This document shows, one piece after another, positions 26,875 through 35,308 of a DNA stretch of 64,000 bases (the first letter of the stretch is position 1; every line of letters starts with the position of its first letter). Source of the stretch: Chryseosolibacter sp044507775 (GTDB lineage: Bacteria; Bacteroidota; Bacteroidia; Cytophagales; Cyclobacteriaceae); the NCBI GenBank assembly GCA_044507775.1, contig JBIQIY010000005.1, forward strand, positions 124,001 through 188,000. Reading direction: 5' to 3'. The position numbers were made by a program, and so were the translations under genes. The notes beneath the pieces were generated by a model, which was given only the letters and a program-made list of their open reading frames with translations, was not told the DNA's origin and made no database searches.

Positions 26875-28419
26875 ATGAAACTGTTTCAATATTATCTCAA
26901 GATAACGATGGTGGCTCTGATGGCGATGGTCGTCAGTTCCTGCCACGACTTGCTGGATGAAGCCCCCGAGAACACATCGTTCCTGGCGGACACAGACTAT
27001 ACAAAATCTGAAAATATGATCCTGCCTCTGCTCGGCGCTTATGCTGAATTCTATGCGCGTGGCTGGGAAGACTTTCCTCTGATCTCGGTTCGCGGCGACG
27101 ATGTCAACGCCGGCGGACTAGGCGACCAACAGGATTACGCAGAAATGGATAAGTACAATTACAACAAGGATTTCTGGATGTACAATTCGGTTTTTCAAAA
27201 CTTCTACAACGATATCTGGGATGCGCATTCGGCTATGGAACAAATAGCGCTGTACAAGGAGTTCGCACCGAATCCCGCGCTCGCAGACCAGTACATCGCG
27301 GAAGCAAAAGTGATCCGGGGCTTCCTGCTCTTTCAACTTGCCCGCGTTTGGGGTGATGTCTTCATCACAACCAGCTCTGACCCTTCCGATCTCCTCGTGG
27401 CGCCGATATCAAGCAGGGAAACGGTGATGCAGCACATTTCCCAAGAGATGGATGACGCGATTCCTTTCTTGCCGAGTATGCACCCCAACGAAAGAACCGA
27501 CATACGCGGTGGCGTTACCCGCTACACAGCGCTGGCGATCAAAGCGCTCGCCAACCTGGAGTTAAAGGACTACCAGAAAGTAGCGGATGCGACCTCCCAG
27601 ATAATCAAATCGGGTGAATTTTCCCTTGAACCAGACTTCTATCAGTTATTCAAGATCCCGGGCAAACTGAACAATGAAAACATTCTCGAGTGGCAATATT
27701 CCGACTTCGGTACCGGATCTGGGGATCAAAAGAGTTACTTGTTCGCGTTCTTTGGTCCTCAATCCTGGGTGCCTAAAGTTGCCGGCACCAATGCGGGCTG
27801 GGGTTTCTACGAACCGAGTCTTAAGTACATCAAGTTCATGCTGAATCGCGGCGAAACCACGCGGCTTCAGACTTCGGTTTTATTTACGAACCGCGGCATC
27901 GCCGAGATCAAGAAGGATCCGGCCTTTGCCACGCTTCCAGGCTGGGTTACCAACACCACTCCTTCCGGAGATGTAATTCCGGACTATGCCCGTGCCTTGT
28001 TCGCCAGTGGAAAGCATTACCTGCCATCCGATCAACTCACCCCGGGTCGTACGGAGTATGGAACGAACAAGAATTTTACTTGTATTCGCTATGCAGAAAT
28101 TTTGCTGATGCACGCGGAGGCGTTGGTACAAGGCGCTTCCGGGACCGGTATGACCGCGGATGAAGCTGTAAATGCCGTTCGCGACAGAGCAGGTCTGAGC
28201 CCGCTTTCGGGTGTGACTCTTCAGCAGGTAATGGATGAAAAATTCGCCGAGCTTGCGATGGAGTGGGGAACTCGCTACTACGACATGATCCGCCTGGGAG
28301 AGCTTGATGAGCTGAGCTATGATGGCAGAACTTTTTCACAGGATAAGATTTTTCTGCCCTACCCGCAGGGACAAGTCGATCTGTATCCCATCCTTCGCGA
28401 AAAACAACAACCGATCTAA
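26875..28419 (+). CDS. SusD/RagB-type nutrient-binding lipoprotein (module 2)
   Basis: The 514-residue lipoprotein has the lipobox VSSCHDLLDEAPENTSF, a helical core with YIAEAKVIRGFLLFQLARVW, and a C-terminal part with RYAEILLMHAEALVQ and YYDMIRLGELDELSYDGRTF. It ends in FLPYPQGQVDLYPILREKQ, a variant of the usual SusD tail. It caps the SusC encoded 11 bases upstream. The LamG gene starts 3 bases after its stop, so the three are one transcript. Confidence 0.94.
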   Translation: MKLFQYYLKITMVALMAMVVSSCHDLLDEAPENTSFLADTDYTKSENMILPLLGAYAEFYARGWEDFPLISVRGDDVNAGGLGDQQDYAEMDKYNYNKDFWMYNSVFQNFYNDIWDAHSAMEQIALYKEFAPNPALADQYIAEAKVIRGFLLFQLARVWGDVFITTSSDPSDLLVAPISSRETVMQHISQEMDDAIPFLPSMHPNERTDIRGGVTRYTALAIKALANLELKDYQKVADATSQIIKSGEFSLEPDFYQLFKIPGKLNNENILEWQYSDFGTGSGDQKSYLFAFFGPQSWVPKVAGTNAGWGFYEPSLKYIKFMLNRGETTRLQTSVLFTNRGIAEIKKDPAFATLPGWVTNTTPSGDVIPDYARALFASGKHYLPSDQLTPGRTEYGTNKNFTCIRYAEILLMHAEALVQGASGTGMTADEAVNAVRDRAGLSPLSGVTLQQVMDEKFAELAMEWGTRYYDMIRLGELDELSYDGRTFSQDKIFLPYPQGQVDLYPILREKQQPI

Positions 28420-28422
28420 AAG

Positions 28423-29514
28423 ATGAAGACAATGAAAGTATTCAATAGTATTTTGTTGGCTGGAGCTGCGCTCCTGATCGCTTCATGCGACGAGGGAATC
28501 GATCCGATTTCAAAAGTTGATCCCGGGCCCGACGAAGCAGCACCGGTGGTTACAATCAAAAGCCCGGCTGAAAAGACAATCGTGATACCGTTCACGGATG
28601 AGTCGGCTACCATCGATTTTGAGTTCGAAGCCGTGGATGATATCGAACTGGCCTCTGTTACCGCTACTTTGAACGGGGCCGCTGTAGAGGCCGTCAACAA
28701 TTCGAAGGATTACCGGCGCGCACTTCAAACTTTTGCCTATGAGGACCTTCCGCTTGGCGACCACCATCTAAAGGTCACGGCTACCGATGTTTCCGGAAAG
28801 AACACAACGGTAGATTTTGATTTCACCATCAGCAACAAATACGTAGCGAAATATGAAGGTGAAACTTTTTATATGCCGTTCGAAGGAGGATTGTTCATGG
28901 ATCTGATTACCGAAACAAATGCGGACGTCGTAGGGACCCCGGGCTTTGCGGCAGGGAAATACCGAAATGCGTACTCCGGGACTACAGATGAGTACCTGAC
29001 GTTTCCTACGGCTGGATTGTTAGGCGATGAATTCAGTGCGGTGTTATGGTATAAGCTAAATGGAACTCCTGATCGCGCGGGTATTCTAACAATTGGTCCG
29101 CCTGATCCAAACCTTCCGGCGACGCCCAACAACCGCAAGAATGGATTTAGGTTGTTTCGGGAGAATGCCGGTGGGAAGCAACGATTCAAGCTCAACGTAG
29201 GCACTGGTACAGCAGACACCTGGTTTGACGGCGGCGCGGCGGCGGATGTGGATCCGGCAACCGGACCCTGGGTACACCTCGCTATCACGATCTCACAGGA
29301 CAAGGCGGCTGTTTATATCAATGGCAATCCGGTTTCGCAAAACACATTCGACGGTGTTGACTGGACTGACTGCGACATTCTTTCAATCGCATCCGGTGCA
29401 CCACGCTTTACAGAGTGGGGACACTTGTCCGACCAGAGCCTGTTTGATGAGGTGCGCTTCTTCAATAAGGCACTGACGCAAACGCAGGTGAAAGAGATCA
29501 TGACGAATAATTAG
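28423..29514 (+). CDS. Ig-like plus LamG surface lipoprotein (module 2)
   Basis: The 363-residue lipoprotein (lipobox IASCDEG) has a Cadherin/Ig-like domain (about 40-135, with IEFEAVDDIELASVTATLNG-like strands and LKVTATDVSGKNTTVDFDF) and a LamG jelly roll (about 145-360, with FSAVLWYKLNGT, WVHLAITISQDKAAVYING and LFDEVRFFNKALTQTQVKEI). It probably binds or orients glycan on the surface. It is the counterpart of the LamG lipoprotein of module 1 but with an added Ig-like domain. Either ATG at 28423 or 28432 may be the start. Confidence 0.86.
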   Translation: MKTMKVFNSILLAGAALLIASCDEGIDPISKVDPGPDEAAPVVTIKSPAEKTIVIPFTDESATIDFEFEAVDDIELASVTATLNGAAVEAVNNSKDYRRALQTFAYEDLPLGDHHLKVTATDVSGKNTTVDFDFTISNKYVAKYEGETFYMPFEGGLFMDLITETNADVVGTPGFAAGKYRNAYSGTTDEYLTFPTAGLLGDEFSAVLWYKLNGTPDRAGILTIGPPDPNLPATPNNRKNGFRLFRENAGGKQRFKLNVGTGTADTWFDGGAAADVDPATGPWVHLAITISQDKAAVYINGNPVSQNTFDGVDWTDCDILSIASGAPRFTEWGHLSDQSLFDEVRFFNKALTQTQVKEIMTNN

Positions 29515-29539
29515 TATCTGGAATTATTCCGGAATAACT

Positions 29540-29652
29540 GTACGAGGATCAATGTCGTTTACTTAAGCTCCGATGACTTCCTCTCCTTTAGGAGAGGATC
29601 AGAGGTGAGGTAGACAAAAAAAGGCTTAAGTAAACGACATGGGTACGAGGAT
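29540..29652. repeat. Palindromic repeat element, copy 2, with flanking 10-bp direct repeat
   Basis: The element spans about 29549-29643. Its ends ATGTCGTTTACTTAAGC (29552-29568) and GCTTAAGTAAACGACAT (29624-29640) are perfect inverted repeats, and CTCTCC-TTTA-GGAGAG lies in the centre. It is inverted relative to copy 1 at 10819-10910. The sequence GTACGAGGAT stands on both sides (29540-29549 and 29643-29652), as expected of a target-site duplication. Confidence 0.8.
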
Positions 29653-29686
29653 TTTCAGGACGCACTGAAAATCCTCGTTATTTTTG
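29646..29686 (+). terminator. Strong hairpin/terminator ending 7 bases before the glucanase start
   Basis: A perfect 13-bp stem CGAGGATTTTCAG / CTGAAAATCCTCG with a GACGCA loop is followed by TTATTTTT. It can end transcription of module 2. The next gene starts at 29693, and TATTTTTG (29679-29686) matches TAnnTTTG, so the T tract may also be a promoter element. Confidence 0.82.
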
Positions 29687-29692
29687 TAAGAC

Positions 29693-31660
29693 ATGCTAAA
29701 GCAACTCACACTACTGTTATTTTTCTTTCTGTGCGGAATCAGCGCATGCAACAGGGATGACGAAGCTGATAAGCTGCTTCGGCTGACGAAGATATTCGTG
29801 GGCAATACTGAAATCGATCTCTCTTCCGGAATCGCGGAAGGCCTGCCTACCGACCGCAGCATCACATTGATATTTTCGGCCCGGCTGCGTCAATCACAGT
29901 CACCCGATGCTATCCAGTTAAAAATCGACCAACACACAGTGAACGCCGATATCAGCATTTCTTCCGATGGCCGCACGGTGTCGCTGTTTCCAGGCGGTAC
30001 CTTGATGGTTAACACGGTCTACACGGTCGTGGTCAATGAGACTCTTCGCGGTGCAAACGGAGAGCACGGCGAGCCGCGGCAGGTTGGTTTCAAAACAAAG
30101 ATGGCGGACCTCATCGCGACGGAGATAAAAGTCGGAGATCAGAATGTCACGGCCCTGAATAGGGCAGCGGATATTCCGCTGGACCTTTCACTTTCCATGC
30201 AGTTTTCATCACCAGTAGACCCGGCTTCGTTAAAGGAAACCTTGGAGTTCACCGGACCCAACGCTTCGGGTCTCAGCATGGCTTTCTCAGATGAGAATCG
30301 CAAAGTCTTGATAACAACAACGGCGCCACTGCGGCACCTTTCCCGGTACCAGCTTTCCGTTTCAAATTCGCTCACCGGTGCCGCGGGAGAGCCATTTGCC
30401 GGACTCTCACGGTTGCTCTACACGCAGGCGGATGAGACGCCGAAGTTCCCAGTCGTATCTGACGACGAACTGCTCACAATTGTCCAGCGGCAGACGTTCA
30501 AATACTTCCGCGACCTCGCCCATCCTTCCAGCGGGATGGCTCGGGAACGAAATACTTCCGGCGACATCGTCACCAGCGGAGGTTCCGGCTTCGGCATCAT
30601 GGCGCTGATCGTGGGTATGGAGCGAAACTTTATCACACGCGCGGAAGGTCTGGAGCAAATGGGCCGGATCCTGTCTTTTCTTGAAAATGCAGATCGGTTT
30701 CACGGAGCATGGCCGCACTGGATGAACGGAAACACCGGCGATGTCGTGCCCTTTAGTCCGAATGACAACGGTGGCGACCTGGTGGAAACCTCCTTCCTGG
30801 TGCAGGGTCTGCTCACTTTCCGGCAATACCTGGATGCAGGCGTGTCCGGGGAACAATCCATGATTGACCGGATCAATGCGCTGTGGCATGCCGTAGAGTG
30901 GGACTGGTACACCCGGGGTGACCAGAAAGTATTGTACTGGCACTGGTCTCCGGACAAGCAATGGGCAATGAACCACCCGGTGCAGGGATACAATGAGGCG
31001 CTCATTACCTATTTTCTTGCCGCCGCCTCCCCGTCGCATACAATCGATGCGTCGGTATACCACGAAGGGTGGGCCCGTAATGGTTCCATCAGGAATGGAA
31101 GGAGTTTCTATGACATTCCGTTACCTCTGGGTTTCGATTACGGCGGTCCGCTGTTCTTCGCCCACTACTCGTTCCTCGGACTCGATCCGCGCAACCTCAG
31201 CGACACGTATGCCAACTACTGGACACAAAACGAAAATCATTCAAAGATCAATCACGCCTATTGTCGGGACAATCCGAAGAAGTACGTTGGATACAGCGAT
31301 GTGTGCTGGGGGCTGACAGCAAGTGACAATCATCAGGGATACTCGGCGCATTCGCCGACCAATGACCTGGGTGTGATCACGCCAACTGCGGCGTTGTCGT
31401 CCTTCCCCTATACGCCTGAAGAGTCGATGAAGGCTTTGAAGTTTTTTTACTACACCTTTGGGGACCGGTTGTGGGGACCGTACGGTTTTTATGATGCTTT
31501 CAACATTACCGAAGGCTGGACGGCGGAGTCCTATCTTGCTATTGACCAGGGCCCGATCATCGTAATGATCGAAAATCACCGGACGGGTTTGCTCTGGGAT
31601 CTCTTCATGTCAGCTCCGGAAGTGCAAACCGGGATGAGCAAGCTTGGATTCACGCGCTGA
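29693..31660 (+). CDS. GH144-like glucanase (PF10091 'glucoamylase') with two Ig-like domains, lipoprotein
   Basis: The 655-residue lipoprotein (lipobox ISACNRDD) has two SbsA/Big_5-type Ig-like domains (about 25-125 and 130-230) and an (alpha/alpha)6 catalytic domain (about 245-655). Shared marks with the next gene are TSGGSGFGIMALIVGMERNF, RFHGAWPHWMNG, DLVETSFLVQGLL, WDWYTRG, VLYWHWSP and YLAIDQGPIIVMIENHRTGL. PF10091 includes GH144, whose characterised members are endo-beta-1,2-glucanases. The protein is probably at the surface or in the periplasm, cutting a glucan for uptake by the SusC/SusD upstream. GH144 membership is inferred from motif likeness and should be tested by HMM. Confidence 0.85.
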   Translation: MLKQLTLLLFFFLCGISACNRDDEADKLLRLTKIFVGNTEIDLSSGIAEGLPTDRSITLIFSARLRQSQSPDAIQLKIDQHTVNADISISSDGRTVSLFPGGTLMVNTVYTVVVNETLRGANGEHGEPRQVGFKTKMADLIATEIKVGDQNVTALNRAADIPLDLSLSMQFSSPVDPASLKETLEFTGPNASGLSMAFSDENRKVLITTTAPLRHLSRYQLSVSNSLTGAAGEPFAGLSRLLYTQADETPKFPVVSDDELLTIVQRQTFKYFRDLAHPSSGMARERNTSGDIVTSGGSGFGIMALIVGMERNFITRAEGLEQMGRILSFLENADRFHGAWPHWMNGNTGDVVPFSPNDNGGDLVETSFLVQGLLTFRQYLDAGVSGEQSMIDRINALWHAVEWDWYTRGDQKVLYWHWSPDKQWAMNHPVQGYNEALITYFLAAASPSHTIDASVYHEGWARNGSIRNGRSFYDIPLPLGFDYGGPLFFAHYSFLGLDPRNLSDTYANYWTQNENHSKINHAYCRDNPKKYVGYSDVCWGLTASDNHQGYSAHSPTNDLGVITPTAALSSFPYTPEESMKALKFFYYTFGDRLWGPYGFYDAFNITEGWTAESYLAIDQGPIIVMIENHRTGLLWDLFMSAPEVQTGMSKLGFTR

Positions 31661-31705
31661 TGTTTTGTTATTGTATGTATAGCTTTCAAACAAAATACTT
31701 CAAAT

Positions 31706-33052
31706 ATGAAAAATGCTTTGATCATTTTCCTTCTCGTTTGCACGCTGGCAGCCTGCACGTCGCGGAAGGAAGCGGAAACTTCCGCTTCTTCCGAACAGGA
31801 AACCATCAGCGATGACTCGCTCATGACATTGGTGCAGTATCGCACCTTCCAATATTTCTGGGATGGCGCGGAACCCGTTTCGGGCGCTGCGCGCGAGAGA
31901 TTTCACGTTGATAACGTTTATCCGCAGAACGATAAAAATATTGTGACTTCCGGTGGCACAGGCTTTGGCGTGATGGCGATCCTTGCGGGCATTGAGCGGA
32001 AGTTTATTACGCGACAGCAAGGTTACGAGCGACTGAACAAACTTGTGAACTGGCTCGAGAAGGCCGATCGGTTTCACGGCGCCTGGCCTCATTGGATGAA
32101 CGGGGAGACGGGAAAGGTGAAGCCGTTCAGCCCGAAGGATGATGGCGGCGACCTCGTGGAAACCGCTTTCCTGGCGCAGGGACTTCTTTGCGTGAGGGAG
32201 TATTTTAAGAATGGCAATGCGGATGAAAAGGCGATGGCGGAAAAAATCGACAAGCTCTGGAAAGAGATCGAGTGGGATTGGTATCGCCGCGGCGGACAGA
32301 ACGTTCTTTACTGGCACTGGTCTCCGAAGAATGAATGGGCGATGAACTTTGCAGTTACCGGTTACAACGAGTGTCTGATCATGTACATTCTGGCGGCGGC
32401 ATCTCCAACGCATGGGGTACCCGCCGAAGTCTATCACGAGGGCTGGGCACGCGGTGGCGCGATCGTAAACGACCCCGCTCATCAACAGTACGGGTATCAT
32501 CTCGCCCTCCGCCACAATGGAGCCGAGCAGTTCGGCGGCCCGCTCTTCTGGGCGCACTATTCCTACCTCGGCCTCGACCCGAGAAACCTTCGCGACAAGT
32601 ATGCGGACTACTGGGAGCACAACAGGAATCACACGTTGATCAATCGCCAGTACTGCATCGAAAACCCGAACGGTTTTAAGGGATACGGCGAAAGCTGTTG
32701 GGGACTTACCGCCAGCTATTCGATCAAGGGCTATTCCGGGCACAGTCCTGCGAACGATCTCGGAGTGATCTCACCCACGGCAGCGTTGTCCTCTATCCCG
32801 TATACGCCAAAGGAATCGATGAAAGTAGTGCGCTACCTCTACGACAGTCTCGGAGATAAGGTATGGGGGCAATACGGGTTTTATGATGCGTTCAGCGAAG
32901 AGCAGGACTGGTATCCAAACCGTTACCTCGCGATCGATCAAGGGCCCGTCGTTGTGATGATGGAGAATCACCGCTCCGGTTTGTTGTGGGATCTTTTTAT
33001 GTCAGCGCCCGAGATACGACCCGCGCTTGACAAACTGGGATTTGAGAAATAG
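31706..33052 (+). CDS. GH144-like glucanase (PF10091), short lipoprotein paralogue
   Basis: The 448-residue lipoprotein (lipobox LAACTSRK) carries only the catalytic (alpha/alpha)6 domain. It is close to residues 245-655 of the protein encoded 46 bases upstream, sharing RFHGAWPHWMNGETGKV, GGDLVETAFLAQGLL, VLYWHWSPKNEWAMN and LAIDQGPVVVMMENHRSGL. It lacks the Ig-like domains, so the two enzymes may sit at different places (surface and periplasm) or act on different chain lengths. It follows on the same strand and probably on the same transcript. Confidence 0.86.
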   Translation: MKNALIIFLLVCTLAACTSRKEAETSASSEQETISDDSLMTLVQYRTFQYFWDGAEPVSGAARERFHVDNVYPQNDKNIVTSGGTGFGVMAILAGIERKFITRQQGYERLNKLVNWLEKADRFHGAWPHWMNGETGKVKPFSPKDDGGDLVETAFLAQGLLCVREYFKNGNADEKAMAEKIDKLWKEIEWDWYRRGGQNVLYWHWSPKNEWAMNFAVTGYNECLIMYILAAASPTHGVPAEVYHEGWARGGAIVNDPAHQQYGYHLALRHNGAEQFGGPLFWAHYSYLGLDPRNLRDKYADYWEHNRNHTLINRQYCIENPNGFKGYGESCWGLTASYSIKGYSGHSPANDLGVISPTAALSSIPYTPKESMKVVRYLYDSLGDKVWGQYGFYDAFSEEQDWYPNRYLAIDQGPVVVMMENHRSGLLWDLFMSAPEIRPALDKLGFEK

Positions 33053-33197
33053 GCGCGGCGCGTTCATCCCGTCAGAGACTTTCTGGTCCCGGGACACCTG
33101 CCCCCATGTGCTGCATCTTTCCACAACTGGCTATTTATACTCTTGATTTCCAGCACCAATCGGCTGTTGGCACCATTTTTTCTTTTCATGTTATAAC

Positions 33198-33220
33198 AAT
33201 ACACCTCGAAAGGGTGTATT
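33198..33220 (+). terminator. Weak hairpin AATACACC / GGTGTATT after the glucanase genes
   Basis: An 8-bp perfect stem with a TCGAAAG loop is followed by TGTGTTTTTG. It may end the glucanase transcript, or form part of the leader of the receiver gene at 33256. The rest of the 203-base spacer shows nothing distinct. Confidence 0.5.
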
Positions 33221-33255
33221 TGTGTTTTTGTGGTCTACGATAAATTGACACTACT

Positions 33256-33681
33256 ATGAGCAAATCAGGGCCGATTATAGTGATCGATGATGACCTCGAG
33301 GATCATATGATCTTCGAAGAAATATTCAGGAAACTCGACTATCCCAATAAGGTGATTTTCTTTTCCGACGGCAACAGCGCAATGGAATACCTCGACCACA
33401 CCGAGGAACTCCCCTTTATAATCCTTTCAGATATCAACATGCCCGGAATGAACGGATTCGAAATCCGGGACCGGATATGCGCGAACGAAAAACTAAGCCG
33501 GAAATGTATACCGTATCTGTTCTTTTCGACAAGTGTCGACGAGAAGGCTGTCAAGCATGCCTACGACTTGTGTGTCCAGGGATATTTCATGAAGCCGGCT
33601 ACCATGGGCGATCTGCAGAATACATTGCGAAAGATCATCGACTACTGGCAGGAATGTTATGCGCCCTCCCAGTTTAACTAG
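33256..33681 (+). CDS. Single-domain response regulator (receiver only)
   Basis: The 141-residue cytoplasmic protein is one CheY-like receiver domain. The acidic pair is D11/D12, the phospho-acceptor D59 (LSDINMPGMNGFE), the conserved hydroxyl lies in FFSTS (91-93) and the Lys is K113 (YFMKPAT). There is no output domain and no histidine kinase nearby, so its partner is encoded elsewhere. Such receivers are common in Bacteroidota and often take part in phosphorelays with hybrid kinases. The C-terminus overlaps the convergent gene at 33678 by 4 bases. Confidence 0.93.
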   Translation: MSKSGPIIVIDDDLEDHMIFEEIFRKLDYPNKVIFFSDGNSAMEYLDHTEELPFIILSDINMPGMNGFEIRDRICANEKLSRKCIPYLFFSTSVDEKAVKHAYDLCVQGYFMKPATMGDLQNTLRKIIDYWQECYAPSQFN

Positions 33682-33965
33682 CGCAGCAACTCTTTAACGA
33701 TATCCTCCCATTCTTCTGCAAGGCCAATTTGCGGTACCGGTCTGCCCGCCCTCCGGTACCAATACGCGGCGTTGCCGGAGTCGCCTTCCTTGCGATGCAG
33801 ATACGCGTGCACCCACGACCCATCTTCCGACGTGATATCCTGTGCAATGTTGTGTGCTGTTTCCCAATCGTTCTTCCCCTCATACCACATTGCTTGCAAC
33901 AATTCTGAAACGCCTTCCGGAGGTTTGGAAGCCGATAACGTTGATTTGAATTCCATCAGTGTCAT
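33678..33965 (-). CDS. Small conserved hypothetical protein
   Basis: The 95-residue cytoplasmic protein contains GKNDWETAHNIAQDITSEDG, WVHAYLHRKEGDSGNAAYWY and RAGRPVP. I recognise this pattern as a widely shared small helical family of unknown function. The Trp, His, Arg and Tyr residues in the middle are good candidates for a conserved site. It is convergent with the receiver gene, overlapping by 4 bases, and no operon partner is visible. I cannot suggest a function. Confidence 0.8.
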   Translation of the reverse strand: MTLMEFKSTLSASKPPEGVSELLQAMWYEGKNDWETAHNIAQDITSEDGSWVHAYLHRKEGDSGNAAYWYRRAGRPVPQIGLAEEWEDIVKELLR

Positions 33966-34074
33966 GCGACAAAGTTGCGAATTTTTTTTCTACCACCGGG
34001 TTCGCACGCCCCGAAGATGCCTTGTATTTAACTCTTGTTTTCACTACATTGTTATACACCTAACCATTCCGCTT

Positions 34075-34536
34075 ATGAAATTCTTCAACGATCCTGACCA
34101 AATTCCTCAGAGTTACGGGTTTCGAATTGCTCTGGGCCTGATTGCGTACTTCGTCGCCATGCATCTGGTTGGGTTGTCCCATCAGGTGGAGCTGCGTCTT
34201 TTCAATCTGTTCATCCTCGTCGCAGGTGTTTATTTTGCCCTTAAGAAATTCAGAGAAACACATGACGGCCACCTCCATTATTTTCGCGCGTTGATCCTGG
34301 GCGTTTCCACGGCGGCGATCGGTTCTTTCATCTTTGCTGCGTTCCTGTTTATTTACATGAAAGTAGACGACGGACTAATGCAGTCCATCCGTGAAAATGA
34401 ACCGATGGGTAGATACATGAATGCGTATATCGCTTCATTCATCGTTGCTCTCGAAGGACTTTTCTCAGGGCTGCTGGTTACATTCATTTTGATGAACTTC
34501 GTTGCGACAGACGGAGTGAATGAATCGCACGGTTGA
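34075..34536 (+). CDS. DUF4199-like membrane protein, first of a tandem pair
   Basis: The frame is open far upstream, but the ATG at 34075 starts the conserved part (MKFFNDPDQIPQSYGFRIAL) and gives 153 residues. There are about four membrane segments: GLIAYFVAMHLVGL, LFNLFILVAGVYFAL, AALILG-type VSTAAIGSFIFAAFLFIYM, and IVALEGLFSGLLVTFILMNF. It is a small integral inner-membrane protein of unknown role. The next gene, at 34811, is a paralogue with the same layout. Confidence 0.8.
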   Translation: MKFFNDPDQIPQSYGFRIALGLIAYFVAMHLVGLSHQVELRLFNLFILVAGVYFALKKFRETHDGHLHYFRALILGVSTAAIGSFIFAAFLFIYMKVDDGLMQSIRENEPMGRYMNAYIASFIVALEGLFSGLLVTFILMNFVATDGVNESHG

Positions 34537-34556
34537 ACCCCCAATCCTGAGCCCCT

Positions 34557-34690
34557 CTTTAATCCCAATCCTGAGCCGCCTGAGAGATTGAGCGTGGGCA
34601 AAGGCGAAGGAACCCCGACCCCCCTTCTAATCCCAATCCTGAGCCGTGAGAGGGATTGAGCGTGGGAAAAGGCGAAGGATCCCGAAAAGC
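34557..34690. repeat. Two direct copies of a ~60-bp intergenic repeat
   Basis: The units at about 34560-34617 and 34628-34684 both read AATCCCAATCCTGAGCC, then GAGAG(G)GATTGAGCGTGGG, then AAAGGCGAAGGA. Within each unit CAATCCTGAGCC is partly complementary to GGATTGAGCG, so each could fold. They lie between the two DUF4199-like genes in a 274-base spacer without a gene. Confidence 0.75.
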
Positions 34691-34810
34691 GCAAGCAGCT
34701 AACTCTCACTTCGACAGCAGGCGCAGCAAGTCTTTCCACTAGCTCTCCTTCCACTGAGGCGGTGGTGGGCCGTGGCATAGTTTTTTTGATTTTATTCCAA
34801 ACAGATTGAT

Positions 34811-35308
34811 ATGAAGATCGGTAATACATCTGTCTGGAATATTGCTACGCGTATTCCCGAAATATATGGCACTTTGATATTTGCAGCGTTGCTGGTGTAT
34901 TTCTTTTTGATGTACGCGCTGGGACTGGTGCACATCACAGAGTTGCGGCTAGTCAACCTTTTTATATTGGTGGCAGGAGTCTACCTGGCGTTGAAACAGT
35001 ACCAGCGGACACACCGTGGCCACATGGATTACTTTCACGCATTTACCACCGGCATATGGACGGCCGCTATCGGAACGGGTGCTTTCGGAATATTCCTGCT
35101 GGTGTACCTGCATATCGACAATCACTTCATGTCGATTCTCGCGGAGAAGCAGCCATTGGGTTTCTATCTGAACCCATATATTGCTTCGTTCATTGTTACT
35201 CTTGAGGGATTCTTCTCAGGCTTATTCGTAACGTTTCTGCTTTCGAATTTTATGGCAGCCAGACGGCCCGCCAGCGGAGAAGCGAAGCGCAGCGAGATTA
35301 TTCAGTGA
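34811..35308 (+). CDS. DUF4199-like membrane protein, second of a tandem pair
   Basis: The 165-residue protein parallels the one at 34075: ELRLVNLFILVAGVYLALKQ, RGHMDYFHAFTTGIWTAAIG, PLGFYLNPYIASFIVTLEGF, and a last helix SGLFVTFLLSNFMAA. Four membrane segments are expected. The pair probably arose by duplication and may form a heteromer. The end overlaps the convergent nitrilase gene by 11 bases. The function is unknown. Confidence 0.82.
   Translation: MKIGNTSVWNIATRIPEIYGTLIFAALLVYFFLMYALGLVHITELRLVNLFILVAGVYLALKQYQRTHRGHMDYFHAFTTGIWTAAIGTGAFGIFLLVYLHIDNHFMSILAEKQPLGFYLNPYIASFIVTLEGFFSGLFVTFLLSNFMAARRPASGEAKRSEIIQ

Noticed and set aside
33053..33255. Non-coding RNA gene before the receiver gene
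   Set aside because: Only one 8-bp hairpin with a weak T tract is seen; no promoter or conserved RNA motif is recognised.
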